Below the pieces are notes generated by a model. It worked only from the letters and a program-made list of their open reading frames with translations, did no database searches and had not been told where the DNA came from. A program made the position numbers and the translations under genes. A DNA stretch of 64,000 nt from assembly GCF_018362975.1 (NCBI RefSeq), contig NZ_CP074371.1, forward strand, positions 4,278,001 through 4,342,000, given 5' to 3'. This DNA comes from Nocardia tengchongensis (GTDB taxonomy: Bacteria > Actinomycetota > Actinomycetes > Mycobacteriales > Mycobacteriaceae). Below are positions 45,610-55,130 of this stretch, piece after piece. The number at the start of each line of letters is the position of its first letter. Position 1 is the stretch's first letter.

Positions 45610-45654
45610 TGGATGCACACTCCCACGGGCGGATAAAAAGCGAATAAACGTTCT

Positions 45655-48542
45655 CTATTGCAGGGCGGGGCCGGACGCGAACAGCGTCGCGGGCGTCGGG
45701 GCGGGCAGTCCGGCGCGGCGGAAGATCTCGGCGGCGTCGGCGTGCTCGCGGGCGGCGGCCTCGGTGTCGCCGCGGGCGGTGGCGCGCAGGAACAGCGCGC
45801 GGGCCCGGTCCAGCGGATCGGCGGCCTTGCTCAGTAACCGCAGCGCCTGCGTCGCTTCCGATTCCGCGGCGGCCTCGTGCCCGGCGCGCAGGTGGATCTG
45901 CGCCAGGCGGGTGCGGGCCCAGCCCTCCCACAGGCGCACGCCGTTGCGGTGGGTCATGTGCACCGCGTCCGCGGCGAGGTCGAGGGCGGTGTCGTGCTCG
46001 CCGAGCATCGAACGGGTGGCCGCCAATTCGTGGGTGGCCCAGCCCAGTGCGACCGCGTTGGAGGACTCCCGGGCCAGGTCGATGGCCCGCTCGGCCACCG
46101 CGACCGCCTCGGCGTACTGGCCGGATTCGCACAGCGTGCGGGTGGCCAGCGCCAGAATCCACGCTTCGAGGGACCGGTCGTCCAGGGATCGGGTCCAGGC
46201 GATGGCATTGGCGTAATGCCGGTGCGAGTCCTTGGTGTTTCCGGTGCGGCGGTCCGCGACGCCGAGCAGGATCTCGGCCAGCACCTGCAGCCGCCGTTCG
46301 GCGTCGTCGGCGGGCTGGGAGATGGGTTGCAGGAACTCCAGACTCGCCTCCACCTCGCCGAGTCCGATCTGCATCATGGCGCCCAGCGCCACCCGCAGCC
46401 GCCGGGAACTGGCGTGGTCGCCGTCGCGGATCGCGGTGTCCAGGAGGGCTTTCAGGCCGTCGGCGAGCTCGCGAGCGCGGCTGCCGGTGTCCATCAGCTC
46501 GGCCATCACCCAGGCCAGGTCGGCGGCGAGGGCGACCGCCCGGCCGCCGAGGCGGGCCGCCTGCCGGTGCAGCGCGATGATCACCGGGCGCTCGAGGTCG
46601 TTCCAGGACTGGCCTTCCGCGCCGCCGGCGAAGGTGTGGCCGGCGACGGTGGTGGGCACCAGCAGCAGGGTGGTGTTGCTGTAATCCAGTGCGCCGAGCA
46701 GGTTCTTGGTGCTGGCCAGGTAGTAGTCCAGCAGGCGGGCGACGATCTCCGCCTCGCTCTCACCGGTGTCGCGGGTCGCGGCGGTGCCGGCCCGCTGCGC
46801 GGCGAACAGCCGCAGCAGGTCGTGGAAGCGGTAGCGGCCGGGCGCGGGGGTCTCGAGCAGGCTCAGGTCGACCAGGGATTCGCAGACCAGCTCGGCCTGC
46901 GGCACCGGGACGCCCAGCAGCGCGGCGGCACCGTCCACCGGGAAATCGGGGACGTCGGCGCGGGCGAGGGTGCGGAAAGCCCTGGCCTGCTCGGTGTTCA
47001 GCTGGCCGTAGCCGAGCCGGAAGGCGGCCTCCAGGGTGAGGTCGCCGGTCTGCAGCACGGCCAGGCGCTGGCTCTCGTCGGCCAGCCGGGCGGCCAGCGA
47101 CGCGATGGTCCATTGCGGCCGCACCGCCAGCCGCGCCCCGACGATGCGCACCGCCAGCGGCAAGCATGCGCACTGCTCGATGACCGCGTGGGCGGCATCC
47201 TGTTCGGCCGCAACGCGTTCAGGCCCGAGGATGCGAGTCAGCAGGGTCATCGCCTCGGCGGGCTCGAGCACGTCGAGGCGGGTACGGCGGACCGCGGGCA
47301 GCTCGGTGAGCGCCGAACGGCTGGTGATCAGGACCGCGGTGCCGGGTGTGCCGGGCAGCAGCGGCGACACCTGGGCGGCGTCGCGGGCGTTGTCGAGGAC
47401 CACCAGGATTCGCTTGTCGCTCAACAGGGTTCGCAGGTGCGCGGCCCGATCGTCGACGGCGGGCGGGATATCGCCCTCGGCGACGCCGAGACCGCGCAGG
47501 AACCCGCCCAGCGCGTCACCGGTGGGCAGCGGGTCGGGGTCCACGCCGCGCAGGTTCACATACAGCTGCCCGTCGGGGAACCGGTCGCGCACCTGGTGGG
47601 CGATGTGCAGGGCCAGGGTGGTCTTGCCGACCCCGCCCATGCCGCCGACCGCCGAGATGGCCACCGCCGGTCCGCCGCCGGTGAGCTGGGCCGCGATCTC
47701 CTCCGCGACCCGGGAGCGGCCGGTGAAATCGGCGATGTCGGGTGGCAATTGGGCCGGGGCGAGCGGGGCGCGGGCCGGACGCGACACCGGCGGCAGGTCG
47801 GCGCGCAGGATGCGGGCGTGCACCGCGCTGAGTTCGGGCCCGGGTTCCACCCCGACCCCGTCGACCAGGGCGCGGCGGGCGCGGGCGTATTCGTCGAGCG
47901 CCTCGGCCTGGCGGCCGGAATGGTAGAGCGCGGTCATGAGCAGCGCGCGGAAGCGTTCCCGCAGTGGATGTTCCTCGATGAGGGGCCCGAGCTCGGCGAC
48001 GGCCTCGGCGCTGCGGCCGGTTTCGATGTCGAGGGCCAGCCGGTCCTCGAGAATGGACAGCCGCCACTGTTCGAGCCGGGCGCGCTGCCGCTCCGCGTAC
48101 GGGCCGGGCAGCCCGCCCAGAGCCGCGCCCTGCCAGCGGGCCAGCGCCGATTCGAGGGTGCCGCGGGCGCTGTCGGGGTCCTCGTGCCGTACCCGTTCGG
48201 CGGCCGCGACCTGGCCTTCGACCTCGTGAATGTCGGTGTGGCCGGGCGGAAGTCGCAGCACGTAGCCGTCGCCGATGGAGACGAGCAGGGAGGAGGGGCC
48301 GCGATTGACACGGTCGGGTTCGAGTTCGCGGCGCAGCTTGGCGACGTGGGTGCGCAGGGCGGGGACGGCGCGCAGGACGGGGTCCTCGCCCCAGATGCCT
48401 TCGACGAGTTCGGCGGCCGTGACCGCCTTGCCCTCGCGCAGCAACAGCGCCGCGAGCACCGCCGCCGTTGTGGCGGGCCCAGATCCAGGGGAGTGTCCCC
48501 GCGCCATGCGCGGACCTCGCCCAGCACCGAAAACCTCAGCAA
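45655..48542 (-). pseudogene. SARP/AfsR-type regulator (BTAD, NB-ARC, TPR), frameshifted near the start
   Basis: From TTG at 48542 (GGGGAGG six bases upstream) the frame reads LRFSVLGEVRAWRGDTPLDL, the standard start of a SARP winged-helix domain; after GPPQR the continuation AVLAALLLREGKAVTAAELV lies in another frame. One missing G around 48460-48468 restores it, giving 962 aa. Then follow the BTAD domain (LEQWRLSILEDRLALDIETGR), an NB-ARC ATPase with P-loop GGMGGVGKTTLALHI, and TPR-like repeats. Intact, it would bind promoters and activate a metabolite cluster or morphology genes. As written, an internal ATG near 48507 would give a protein without the first winged-helix strands. Confidence 0.8.
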
Positions 48543-48773
48543 ACCGACCTCCCCGTTTGGAAGTGTAGAGGGGCCGAGCAGACGCCGATTCGCCGACTGT
48601 CCTGCACCTATCCGCCATCCTTCCGGCCCTCGACACCGGGCTCGCCTCCGGGACTGCCCCATATCCTGCGCGCCACCGGCCCGATTGGTGTGCCATTGGC
48701 GGGTTCCAAGCCGCCGGATCGACTCTGATCGTGGGCATCGAGTCGAGATGCCCCCGATCCCCGGAGGCGCCCC

Positions 48774-48926
48774 ATGCGGTTGAAGTCCGCCATCGTATTC
48801 GCCGCGTGCGCCCTGTCCCTGGGCCTGGCCGCCTGCGAGGCCGCACACACGCCCGCCGGTCCCGGCGGCGTCGGCACACCGGCGGTGACCTCCGACCCCA
48901 TGATCGACCAGCAGCGCGGCCGCTAG
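48774..48926 (+). CDS. Small lipoprotein
   Basis: 50 aa; ATG at 48774 preceded by GGAGG seven bases upstream. The sequence has a basic start (MRLKS), a hydrophobic core and a lipobox LGLAAC with the cysteine at residue 21, followed by a short polar tail rich in Pro, Gly and Thr. This fits a very small exported lipoprotein. It lies divergent from the SARP regulator and 78 bases before the MFS pump. No family is recognised. Confidence 0.6.
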   Translation: MRLKSAIVFAACALSLGLAACEAAHTPAGPGGVGTPAVTSDPMIDQQRGR

Positions 48927-49004
48927 CCTTTCGCCTCGGCCGTCCGCCACACCGATCGAAACCGGACAGCCGCTACCGCTGCCACGTAATCTGGGGAGGT
49001 GGCA

Positions 49005-50543
49005 ATGGGTGACACGTCGCGCGCCGCGGCGCGGCCCGCGATCGCGCTGGCCACCGTCACCGCGGTCCTGTTCGTAACCTTTCTCGACACGACCATCGTC
49101 AGTGTCGCGCTCGCCGATATCCGTTCGGACCTCAGCACCGATGTGGTGCTGCTGCAATGGGTGGTCAACGCCTACACGCTGGTGTTCGCGAGTCTGATGC
49201 TCGCGGCCGGGTCAGTGGGCGACCGGTGGGGGCGTAAGCGGGTGATGGTCATCGGGTTGGTGATCTTCGGTGCGGGATCGGTGATTTCGGCGCTCGCGGC
49301 GAGCGTGCCGGTGCTGATCCTCGGGCGCGCGGTCATGGGCGTCGGTGCGGCCGCGTCCGAGCCGGGCACCCTGTCGGTGCTGCGGCAGGTGTTCCCGGAG
49401 GCGCGGACCCGGGCGAAGGCGCTGGGAGTGTGGGCCGCGGTGTCGGGGCTCGCCCTGGCCGCCGGGCCGGTGGTCGGCGGGGCGCTGGTGGGGGCGTGGG
49501 GGTGGCGGTCGATCTTCTGGTTCAACCTGATCATCGGGGTCGTGGTGCTGGCCGCCGCGCTGCGCTACGTGCCCGAGAGCGCGGATCCGCAACCGGGGCA
49601 GCTGGATTGGCCGGGATCGCTGCTGGGTGCGGTGTTCCTCGGCACGGTGATCTTCGCCGCGATCACGGGGGAGAACCGGGGGTATGACGCGCCGTCGGTG
49701 ATCGCGCTGTTCGTCGTGGGCGCGATCGCGTTCGCGGCGTTCCTGATCGTGGAGACGCGAGTTCGCAATCCGGTGTTCGATTTTCGGTATCTGCGGCTGC
49801 CGCCGGTGCGCAGCGCGCTGGTGGTCGCGTTCGCGGTCTACTTCGGCGTCTTCTCGATCTTCTTCTTCACCGCGCTGTATCTGCAGGTGATGATCCACTA
49901 TTCGGCCGGGCACACGGCGGCGGTGTTCGCGCCCATGGCCGTCGCGATCGTGGCCGGGTCGCTGGCGGCGGGGTTCTGGGTGGCGCGCAGCGGGGCGCGG
50001 ATCCCGATGATCGCCGGGTGCGTGGTGGGCGCCGGCGGGATTCTGCTGACCCGCTATTCCCTCGACGGCACGGTCGAATTCACGCCGCTCGCGATCACCC
50101 TGGCCGTGGCGGGACTCGGCTTCGGGATCGCGGTCGTGCCCCTGACCTCGGCGGTGTTGACGGGTGTTCCCGCGGCGCATTCGGGCATGGCGGCCGCGGC
50201 CACCAACACCATGCGTCAGGTCGGCGCGGCGGTGGGTGTCGCCGTGCTCGGCTCGCTGGTCAACGGCTTTCTCACCGCCGACCTGCGTCAGCGGATGACG
50301 GAGTTGGGCCTGCCCGACAACTTGCAGCCGATCGCCATCGACGCCGTGGAGCGTGGTCGCATCCCGGCCGGCGTGGACCTGGCCACGGCCCTCAAATACG
50401 CCCCGCACGTCAATGACGTGCTGAACACCGCGACCGTCGCCTTCCATCACGGACTCGATGTGGCACTGCTGGTTTCGGCGGTGATGATCCTGGCCGCAGC
50501 GGTATTCGTGGCCGTGAGCGGCTCGGCTCGGGCACGAAAATAA
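49005..50543 (+). CDS. MFS transporter, DHA2 (14-TMS drug:proton antiporter) family
   Basis: 512 aa from ATG at 49005 with GGGGAGG six bases upstream. Fourteen hydrophobic segments; signatures include [14 protein letters not shown] in helix 1, [19 protein letters not shown] after helix 2, and the antiporter motif C region [33 protein letters not shown]. These pumps expel drugs or metabolites in exchange for protons. The preceding gene is a small lipoprotein; no TetR is directly adjacent. Confidence 0.9.
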   Translation: MGDTSRAAARPAIALATVTAVLFVTFLDTTIVSVALADIRSDLSTDVVLLQWVVNAYTLVFASLMLAAGSVGDRWGRKRVMVIGLVIFGAGSVISALAASVPVLILGRAVMGVGAAASEPGTLSVLRQVFPEARTRAKALGVWAAVSGLALAAGPVVGGALVGAWGWRSIFWFNLIIGVVVLAAALRYVPESADPQPGQLDWPGSLLGAVFLGTVIFAAITGENRGYDAPSVIALFVVGAIAFAAFLIVETRVRNPVFDFRYLRLPPVRSALVVAFAVYFGVFSIFFFTALYLQVMIHYSAGHTAAVFAPMAVAIVAGSLAAGFWVARSGARIPMIAGCVVGAGGILLTRYSLDGTVEFTPLAITLAVAGLGFGIAVVPLTSAVLTGVPAAHSGMAAAATNTMRQVGAAVGVAVLGSLVNGFLTADLRQRMTELGLPDNLQPIAIDAVERGRIPAGVDLATALKYAPHVNDVLNTATVAFHHGLDVALLVSAVMILAAAVFVAVSGSARARK

Positions 50544-50572
50544 CTGGCGCGAGACGGCTTCGGCCGGGCAAC

Positions 50573-50674
50573 ATGGCTCGCATGTTCACGCAGTCCATCG
50601 CCGCATACCCCGCAGTCGCGGGCGCGATGGCTGCTGCCCTGGTGGCATTCGCATTCGACGGCGCACGACGCTGA
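50573..50674 (+). CDS. Possible small ORF upstream of the EF-Tu paralogue
   Basis: 33 codons from ATG 50573 to TGA 50674. The peptide has a hydrophobic middle ([17 protein letters not shown]) and a basic end. There is no clear ribosome site, and it could be a leader peptide, a tiny membrane protein or chance. It ends just before two hairpins in the leader of the EF-Tu gene. Confidence 0.25.
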   Translation: MARMFTQSIAAYPAVAGAMAAALVAFAFDGARR

Positions 50675-50679
50675 CCTTC

Positions 50680-50730
50680 TCCGGGACGTCCCGGACCTCA
50701 GACGGGGAAGGTCGGCTCCCCCTGAGGTCC
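50680..50730 (+). promoter_or_regulatory. Structured leader of the EF-Tu paralogue
   Basis: A 16-base perfect palindrome occupies 50680-50695 (core CCGGGACGTCCCGG). A second, longer hairpin has nine-base arms GGACCTCAG (50693-50701) and CTGAGGTCC (50722-50730), with an inner GGGGA/TCCCC pair, and shares two bases with the palindrome, so the two structures may be alternatives. It ends 27 bases before the EF-Tu start, leaving GGAGA free for ribosomes. Attenuator, operator or mRNA stabiliser are all possible. Confidence 0.5.
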
Positions 50731-50757
50731 CCTCGAATCGATTCTGGAGAATCCATC

Positions 50758-51933
50758 ATGGCCAAGCAGGCCTACGTCCGCACCAAGCCGCACCTGAACA
50801 TCGGCACCATGGGTCACGTCGACCACGGTAAGACCACCCTGACCGCCGCCATCACCAAGGTGCTGGCCGAGCGCGGCGGCACCGCCTTCGTCCCCTTCGA
50901 CCGCATCGACCGCGCGCCGGAGGAGATCGAGCGCGGCATCACCATCAATATCGCCCACGTCGAATACGAGACGGCCACCCGGCATTACGCGCACGTCGAC
51001 ATGCCCGGCCACGCCGACTTCGTGAAGAACATGATCACCGGCGCGGCCCAGCTCGACGGGGCCATCCTGGTGGTGTCGGCGGACGACGGCGTCATGCCGC
51101 AGACCGCCGAGCACGTGCTGCTGGCGCGGCAGGTGGGTGTCGAGCACATCGTGGTCGCGCTCAACAAGTCCGACGTCGCCGACGGCGAACTGCTCGAGCT
51201 CATCGAGTTGGAGGTGCGAGAGCTGTTGTCCACCAACGGCTACGACGGCGACGGCGTACCCGTGGTGCCGGTGTCCGGACTGCGGGCGCTGGAGGGCGAC
51301 GAGCACTGGTCGAACCAGCTGGTGCGGCTGCTCGACGCGGTGGACGAGTACGTGCCGATGCCCGAGCGCTACCTCGACGCCCCGTTCCTCATGCCCGTGG
51401 AGAACGTGCTCACCATCACCGGCCGCGGCACCGTCGTGACCGGCGCGGTCGAGCGCGGCGTGGTGCGGATGGGCGACAAGGTCGCGGTGCTCGGCTACGG
51501 CGGCGCCATCGAGGCCGTGGTCACCGGAGTCGAAACCTTCGGCCGCACCATGGAATCGGCGGAGGCCGGCGACAATGTGGCGCTGCTGCTGCGCGGCGTG
51601 CAACGCGGTCAGGTGGCGCGTGGGCAGGTGGTCGCGGCGGTCGGCAGCATCGCCGTCCACACCGGATTCACCGCGCGGGTGCGGCTGCTGACGGCCGCGC
51701 AGGGCGGTCGCCGGACGCCGATCACCTCCGGCTACCGGCCGCAGTTCTTCGTCCGCACCGGCGACGTGTCCGGCCAGGTGGTGCTGCCGGAGGGGCGTGC
51801 CATGCCGGGCGACACCGTCGACCTGGCGGTTACGCTCGACCGCGCGGTTCCGCTGGAGCCGGGCCTGGGATTCGCTGTGCGCGAAGGCAACCTGACGGTT
51901 GCCGCGGGCACGGTGCTCACGGTGGACGGATAG
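50758..51933 (+). CDS. tuf: Elongation factor Tu paralogue without cysteines
   Basis: 391 aa, slightly shorter than standard EF-Tu (about 397). G motifs: GHVDHGKT (residues 19-26), RGITIN, DMPGH (81-85, catalytic His85 kept) and NKSD (136-139). Standard EF-Tu has DCPGH and NKCD; here both cysteines are replaced and no cysteine exists anywhere in the protein. The C-terminal motif reads [10 protein letters not shown] where REGGRTVGAG is usual. It is not next to rpsL, rpsG or fusA, so it is a secondary copy like the tuf3 genes of Streptomyces. It may serve under oxidative stress, or give resistance to an EF-Tu-binding antibiotic; both are inferences. Confidence 0.9.
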   Translation: MAKQAYVRTKPHLNIGTMGHVDHGKTTLTAAITKVLAERGGTAFVPFDRIDRAPEEIERGITINIAHVEYETATRHYAHVDMPGHADFVKNMITGAAQLDGAILVVSADDGVMPQTAEHVLLARQVGVEHIVVALNKSDVADGELLELIELEVRELLSTNGYDGDGVPVVPVSGLRALEGDEHWSNQLVRLLDAVDEYVPMPERYLDAPFLMPVENVLTITGRGTVVTGAVERGVVRMGDKVAVLGYGGAIEAVVTGVETFGRTMESAEAGDNVALLLRGVQRGQVARGQVVAAVGSIAVHTGFTARVRLLTAAQGGRRTPITSGYRPQFFVRTGDVSGQVVLPEGRAMPGDTVDLAVTLDRAVPLEPGLGFAVREGNLTVAAGTVLTVDG

Positions 51934-51947
51934 GCGTCGCGTGACAA

Positions 51948-51981
51948 AGGTTGGGGGCGGACAGCAGTCCGCCCCCAACCT
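51948..51981 (+). terminator. Strong terminator hairpin after the EF-Tu paralogue
   Basis: Fifteen-base exactly complementary arms at 51948-51962 and 51967-51981 with a four-base loop (AGCA), 15 bases after the stop. No T-run follows, as is common in actinobacteria. Confidence 0.85.
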
Positions 51982-52070
51982 CAACGAGCGGCTGACGGCC
52001 AGTGCGGGAGCTGCGGGTGTTGGCCGGGATTCTCTGTGCCGGAACGCGGGTCGTCCCGCACGATGAGGCC

Positions 52071-53228
52071 ATGGAACGAGGGCACTACGGAGACGATCAC
52101 CGGGCATTCGCCGAGCTGGCGCGGGGGTTCGTGCGCAAGGAAGTCGCGGCGAATTACATGGACTACGAAGCGGCCGGGATCGTGCCGCGCTCGGTGTTCG
52201 CGCGGGCGGGGGAACTGGGGCTGCTCGGGTTCGCGGTGCCGCAGAACTACGGCGGGCTCGGCGTCTCGGACTTCCGCTTCAACCAGATCCTCATCGAGGA
52301 GTTCATGGAGGGCGACGGCGCGGGGGTAGGGCTGAATTTTGCGCTGCACAATGACATCTGCACGCCCTACCTGGTGGAACTGACCACCGAGGAACAGCGG
52401 GAGCGGTGGCTGCCGGGATTCGTGGCGGGGACGAAGATCGCAGCCATCGGGATGACCGAGCCGGGCGCGGGATCGGATGTCGCCGGGATACGCACGGCGG
52501 CAGTGGATATGGGGGATTACTTCCTGGTGAACGGGGCGAAGACGTTCATCACCAACGGGATCAACGCGGATCTGGTGATCACGGCTGTGCGGACTTCGGC
52601 CGAGCGGCACGCGGGGGTGACCGTGATGGTCCTCGAGCGGGGGATGGACGGATTCGAGCGGGGGCGGAACCTCGACAAACTCGGATTGCACTCGCAGGAC
52701 ACGGCGGAGCTGAGCTTCACCGATGTCCGGGTGCCGAAAGAGAACGTGCTGGGTGAGGTGGGGCGCGGGTTCTCGTACCTGATGCGCAATCTGCCGCAGG
52801 AACGCATGCAGATCGCGGTCGCTTCCCTGGCTCGCGCGCGAGTGGCATTGCGGACGACCATCGAATACGTCGGTGAGCGTGAGGCTTTCGGGCAGCAGAT
52901 CGGGGCGTTCCAGAATACCAAGTTCACGCTGGCCGACGTGGCCACCGAGGTTTCGGTGGCCGAGGTGTTCATCGACAAGTGCGTTCTGGAGTTGAATGCG
53001 GGGCGGTTGACGCCGGCGGACGCGGCCAAGGCGAAGCTGTGGGCTTCGGAGATGGAGTTTCGGTGTATCGATCGGTGTCAGCAGTTGTTCGGGGGATACG
53101 GGTATATGCGGGAGTATCCGATTGCTCGGATGGCGGCGGATGCTCGGATTACTCGGGTTTATGGGGGGACTTCCGAGATCATGCGGGAAATCATCGGGCG
53201 GGATTTGCGACTGACTGATCGGTATTGA
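52071..53228 (+). CDS. Acyl-CoA dehydrogenase
   Basis: 385 aa from ATG at 52071. All parts of the family are present: helical N-terminus, ALHNDICTPYLVELTTEEQRERWLPG, the FAD-binding segment IGMTEPGAGSDVAGIRTAA, and the C-terminal block AFGQQIGAFQNTKFTLADVA with CQQLFGGYGYMREYPIARMAADARITRVYGGTSEIM. The residue following RVYGGTSEIM fits the medium/long-chain or branched-chain class. It is a single gene, not paired. Late codons are unusually rich in G and T (strings such as TGGGGGGAC), unlike the earlier part of the window. Confidence 0.92.
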   Translation: MERGHYGDDHRAFAELARGFVRKEVAANYMDYEAAGIVPRSVFARAGELGLLGFAVPQNYGGLGVSDFRFNQILIEEFMEGDGAGVGLNFALHNDICTPYLVELTTEEQRERWLPGFVAGTKIAAIGMTEPGAGSDVAGIRTAAVDMGDYFLVNGAKTFITNGINADLVITAVRTSAERHAGVTVMVLERGMDGFERGRNLDKLGLHSQDTAELSFTDVRVPKENVLGEVGRGFSYLMRNLPQERMQIAVASLARARVALRTTIEYVGEREAFGQQIGAFQNTKFTLADVATEVSVAEVFIDKCVLELNAGRLTPADAAKAKLWASEMEFRCIDRCQQLFGGYGYMREYPIARMAADARITRVYGGTSEIMREIIGRDLRLTDRY

Positions 53229-53294
53229 GGAAAACATGCTCGGATTATGTTGGGAGAGTGGACAATTCGGGTTCCGGGAGGGTTCTGTAATTGA

Positions 53295-53306
53295 TAGAAT
53301 AGGGGC
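53295..53306 (+). promoter_or_regulatory. Promoter -10 element giving a possibly leaderless HNH transcript
   Basis: TAGAAT at 53295-53300, in a short AT-rich patch, fits an actinobacterial -10 box (TAnnnT). Its end is only six bases before the ATG at 53307, the normal distance to a transcription start, so the mRNA may begin at or near the start codon. An AGGGG also precedes the ATG but too closely for normal spacing. Confidence 0.45.
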
Positions 53307-54780
53307 ATGAATTGGGGCGGGCAGGTACTCGGAGACGAAGTCACGGTGGCGGATGCCACCGGGCTCGTTTCCGATGCTGTGAGCGTGCTCGTTCACGATT
53401 CGCTGGACTCGCTTTCCGATGAGGGCCTCGTGGATGTGCTGCGGGATTGGGAATCGACGCGGCGACGGATGGCCAGCTTCGAGCACAAGCTGATTCGTGA
53501 GGTGGAGAACCGCGGGTTGCCCGAGAAGGTCGGGGTGAAGCGGACTTCCAAGTACCTCGAGCAGACTCTGCGGATCGGGCACGCCGAGGCTTGTGCGCGG
53601 GTGCGGGCGGCGGAACTGCTGGGGTTGCGGCAGGAGTCCGGTCGGGTTGTCGAGCCTTGGTTGGCGTGGACTGCCGCGTTCCAGGAAATGGGTTTGGTGT
53701 CAGCGGATTCCGCTCGGGTGATCGCGAAGATCGTGAACCGGATTCCGGGGAAGGTCGATGCCGATACCCGGGATCGGGCTGAATTCCAGCTGGCCCACTT
53801 TGCCGCTACCTCCACTCCTGATGACCTGCCCAAGGTGGGTGACCGGCTGCTGGGTTACCTCGACCCGGACGGGCGTCTCACCGATGACACCGATAGGGCG
53901 CGGCGGCGTGGGATCACGCTGAGCAAGCAGGGCGTGGACGGCATGTCGACCATGACCGCGGAGTTGACCCCGGCTGCGCGGGCGTTGTTCGATCCGATCT
54001 TCGCCAGCCTGGCCCAGCCGGGCATGTGCAACCCTGATGACGTTGAAAGCCCGTGGACCGCAGACGGACTCGATGACGAAGCCCGCGCCGGACTGGAGCG
54101 TGCTGCCCGTCGCGACACTCGCACCGCAGCCCAGCGCAACCACGACGCCATGGTGGCGTTCCTGCGCCCGGAAATGGGTCCTACCCATGTGGGTCAGCAC
54201 CGCGGGCTGCCCGTGTCCACGATCATCACCATGTCGCTGGCCGAGGTTGAAGCCGCCGCCGGTGTTGCCACCACCGCTTCGGGTGGGACGGTGCCGTTGG
54301 AGCAGGCGCTGCAGCTGGCCCAGAAGTCCAAGCCGTTCCTGGCGATCTTCGATCACGCCGGACGTCCCCTGCACCTGGGTCGCACCAAGCGCCTCGCGAA
54401 CTCCGCCCAGCGGATGGCGTTGATCGCGACCGAGCGTGGCTGCACCCGGCCGGGTTGCAGCGCCCCCGCCACCCTCACCCAGGTGCATCATGTGACCGAA
54501 TGGGCCAAGGGCGGGGCCACCGACATCGAGAACTTGACCTTGGCCTGCGATGCCTGCCACGCGATGATCCATGACGGGCCGGGTGGCTGGAAAAACCGTT
54601 GCCATGCCAGCGGATTCAGAACATGCAGGCCGGACCGGGTGGATAGCGCCAGCGCATATCGACCCGAGCGGGACCCCGCAGGTCAATGACCGGCACCACG
54701 CCGGTGAGTTGATGGCCGCGTCACTGGCGCGACTGCGCGATCGCACGCGTCCACCGGCACGCTGGTGGTCACGCCCCTAA
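53307..54780 (+). pseudogene. DUF222/HNH endonuclease (13E12-repeat family), 3' frameshift
   Basis: DUF222 spans about residues 40-330 (SFEHKLIREVENRGLPEKVG, SADSARVIAKIVNRIPGKVD), followed by an HNH nuclease (CTRPGCSAPATLTQVHHVTEW, ENLTLACDACHAMIHDGPGG). After GGW the frame reads KNRCHASG and runs to 54689, but the usual ending, TVAMPADSEHAGRTGWIAP, is in the neighbouring frame and stops at 54780, immediately before a strong hairpin. A run of five A at 54591-54595 where four are expected explains this. Corrected length is 490 aa. These multi-copy genes are frequent in Nocardia, Rhodococcus and Mycobacterium; their role is unclear. Confidence 0.85.
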
Positions 54781-54784
54781 TTCG

Positions 54785-54820
54785 AGCCCGAGCCTCACCC
54801 AAGGTGGGGCCCTTCGGGCT
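54785..54820 (+). terminator. Terminator hairpin after the HNH gene
   Basis: Outer arms AGCCCGA and TCGGGCT and inner arms GCCTCACC and GGTGGGGC pair around a three-base loop, with one three-base bulge and a single G-T pair. It begins four bases after the TAA at 54778-54780, which supports that stop as the true gene end. Confidence 0.75.
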
Positions 54821-54879
54821 GCTTGCGTCACGGCTGCTCGTGCCGCAAGCGCGTACGCAAAACTACACAGAGTGTGGTT
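54821..54879. repeat. Two further tandem hairpins in non-coding DNA
   Basis: GCTTGCG (54821-54827) pairs with CGCAAGC (54844-54850) and, inside, CACG pairs with CGTG. Ten bases on, AACTACAC (54861-54868) pairs with GTGTGGTT (54872-54879) with one G-T pair. With the preceding terminator this makes three hairpins in a row within 95 bases. Function unknown; a structured RNA or a dispersed repeat unit is possible. Confidence 0.5.
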
Positions 54880-55130
54880 ACGTCGCCTGCCCTACCGCAC
54901 TTGGGCTGACGCCAGGTTGGGAGCCGTTTCCCGCCGATCCCAGCCCAGGGACTGCACGGATCACCTTCTACCGAAAGAACCCAACCCCATCCCTTCGTTT
55001 TCCCCGGGATGCCGCGCGGCCGGACCGTGAGTGGGGCTGGTAGGTGAGGGGGCCTCGCAAGCTCGGCCACCCTCTCCCTTATCCAGGCGTCTTTTATCTT
55101 TAGTCTTCTTTTTCTTTTGTCTTGTGGTTC
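54880..55130. other. Non-coding stretch with a pyrimidine-rich, AT-rich tract
   Basis: No supported gene is seen from 54880 to the SDR stop at 55131. The part at about 55078-55135 is dominated by T and C (runs such as CTTTTATCTTTAGTC and CTTCTTTTTCTTTTG), very unlike the high-GC surroundings. On the minus strand it lies directly downstream of the SDR gene as a purine-rich tract. Confidence 0.5.

Noticed and set aside
45877..48783. Plus-strand open frame of 968 codons
   Set aside because: It lies antisense to the SARP/AfsR regulator, whose domains are clear. The translation is low in complexity, rich in Gly, Arg and Gln, and is a by-product of high GC.
51981..53582. Minus-strand open frame of 533 codons
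   Set aside because: Antisense to a complete acyl-CoA dehydrogenase; no recognisable protein features.
54781..55130. Short open frames in the HNH-SDR gap
   Set aside because: They have no ribosome site, no family features and overlap hairpins; the region is better described as non-coding.
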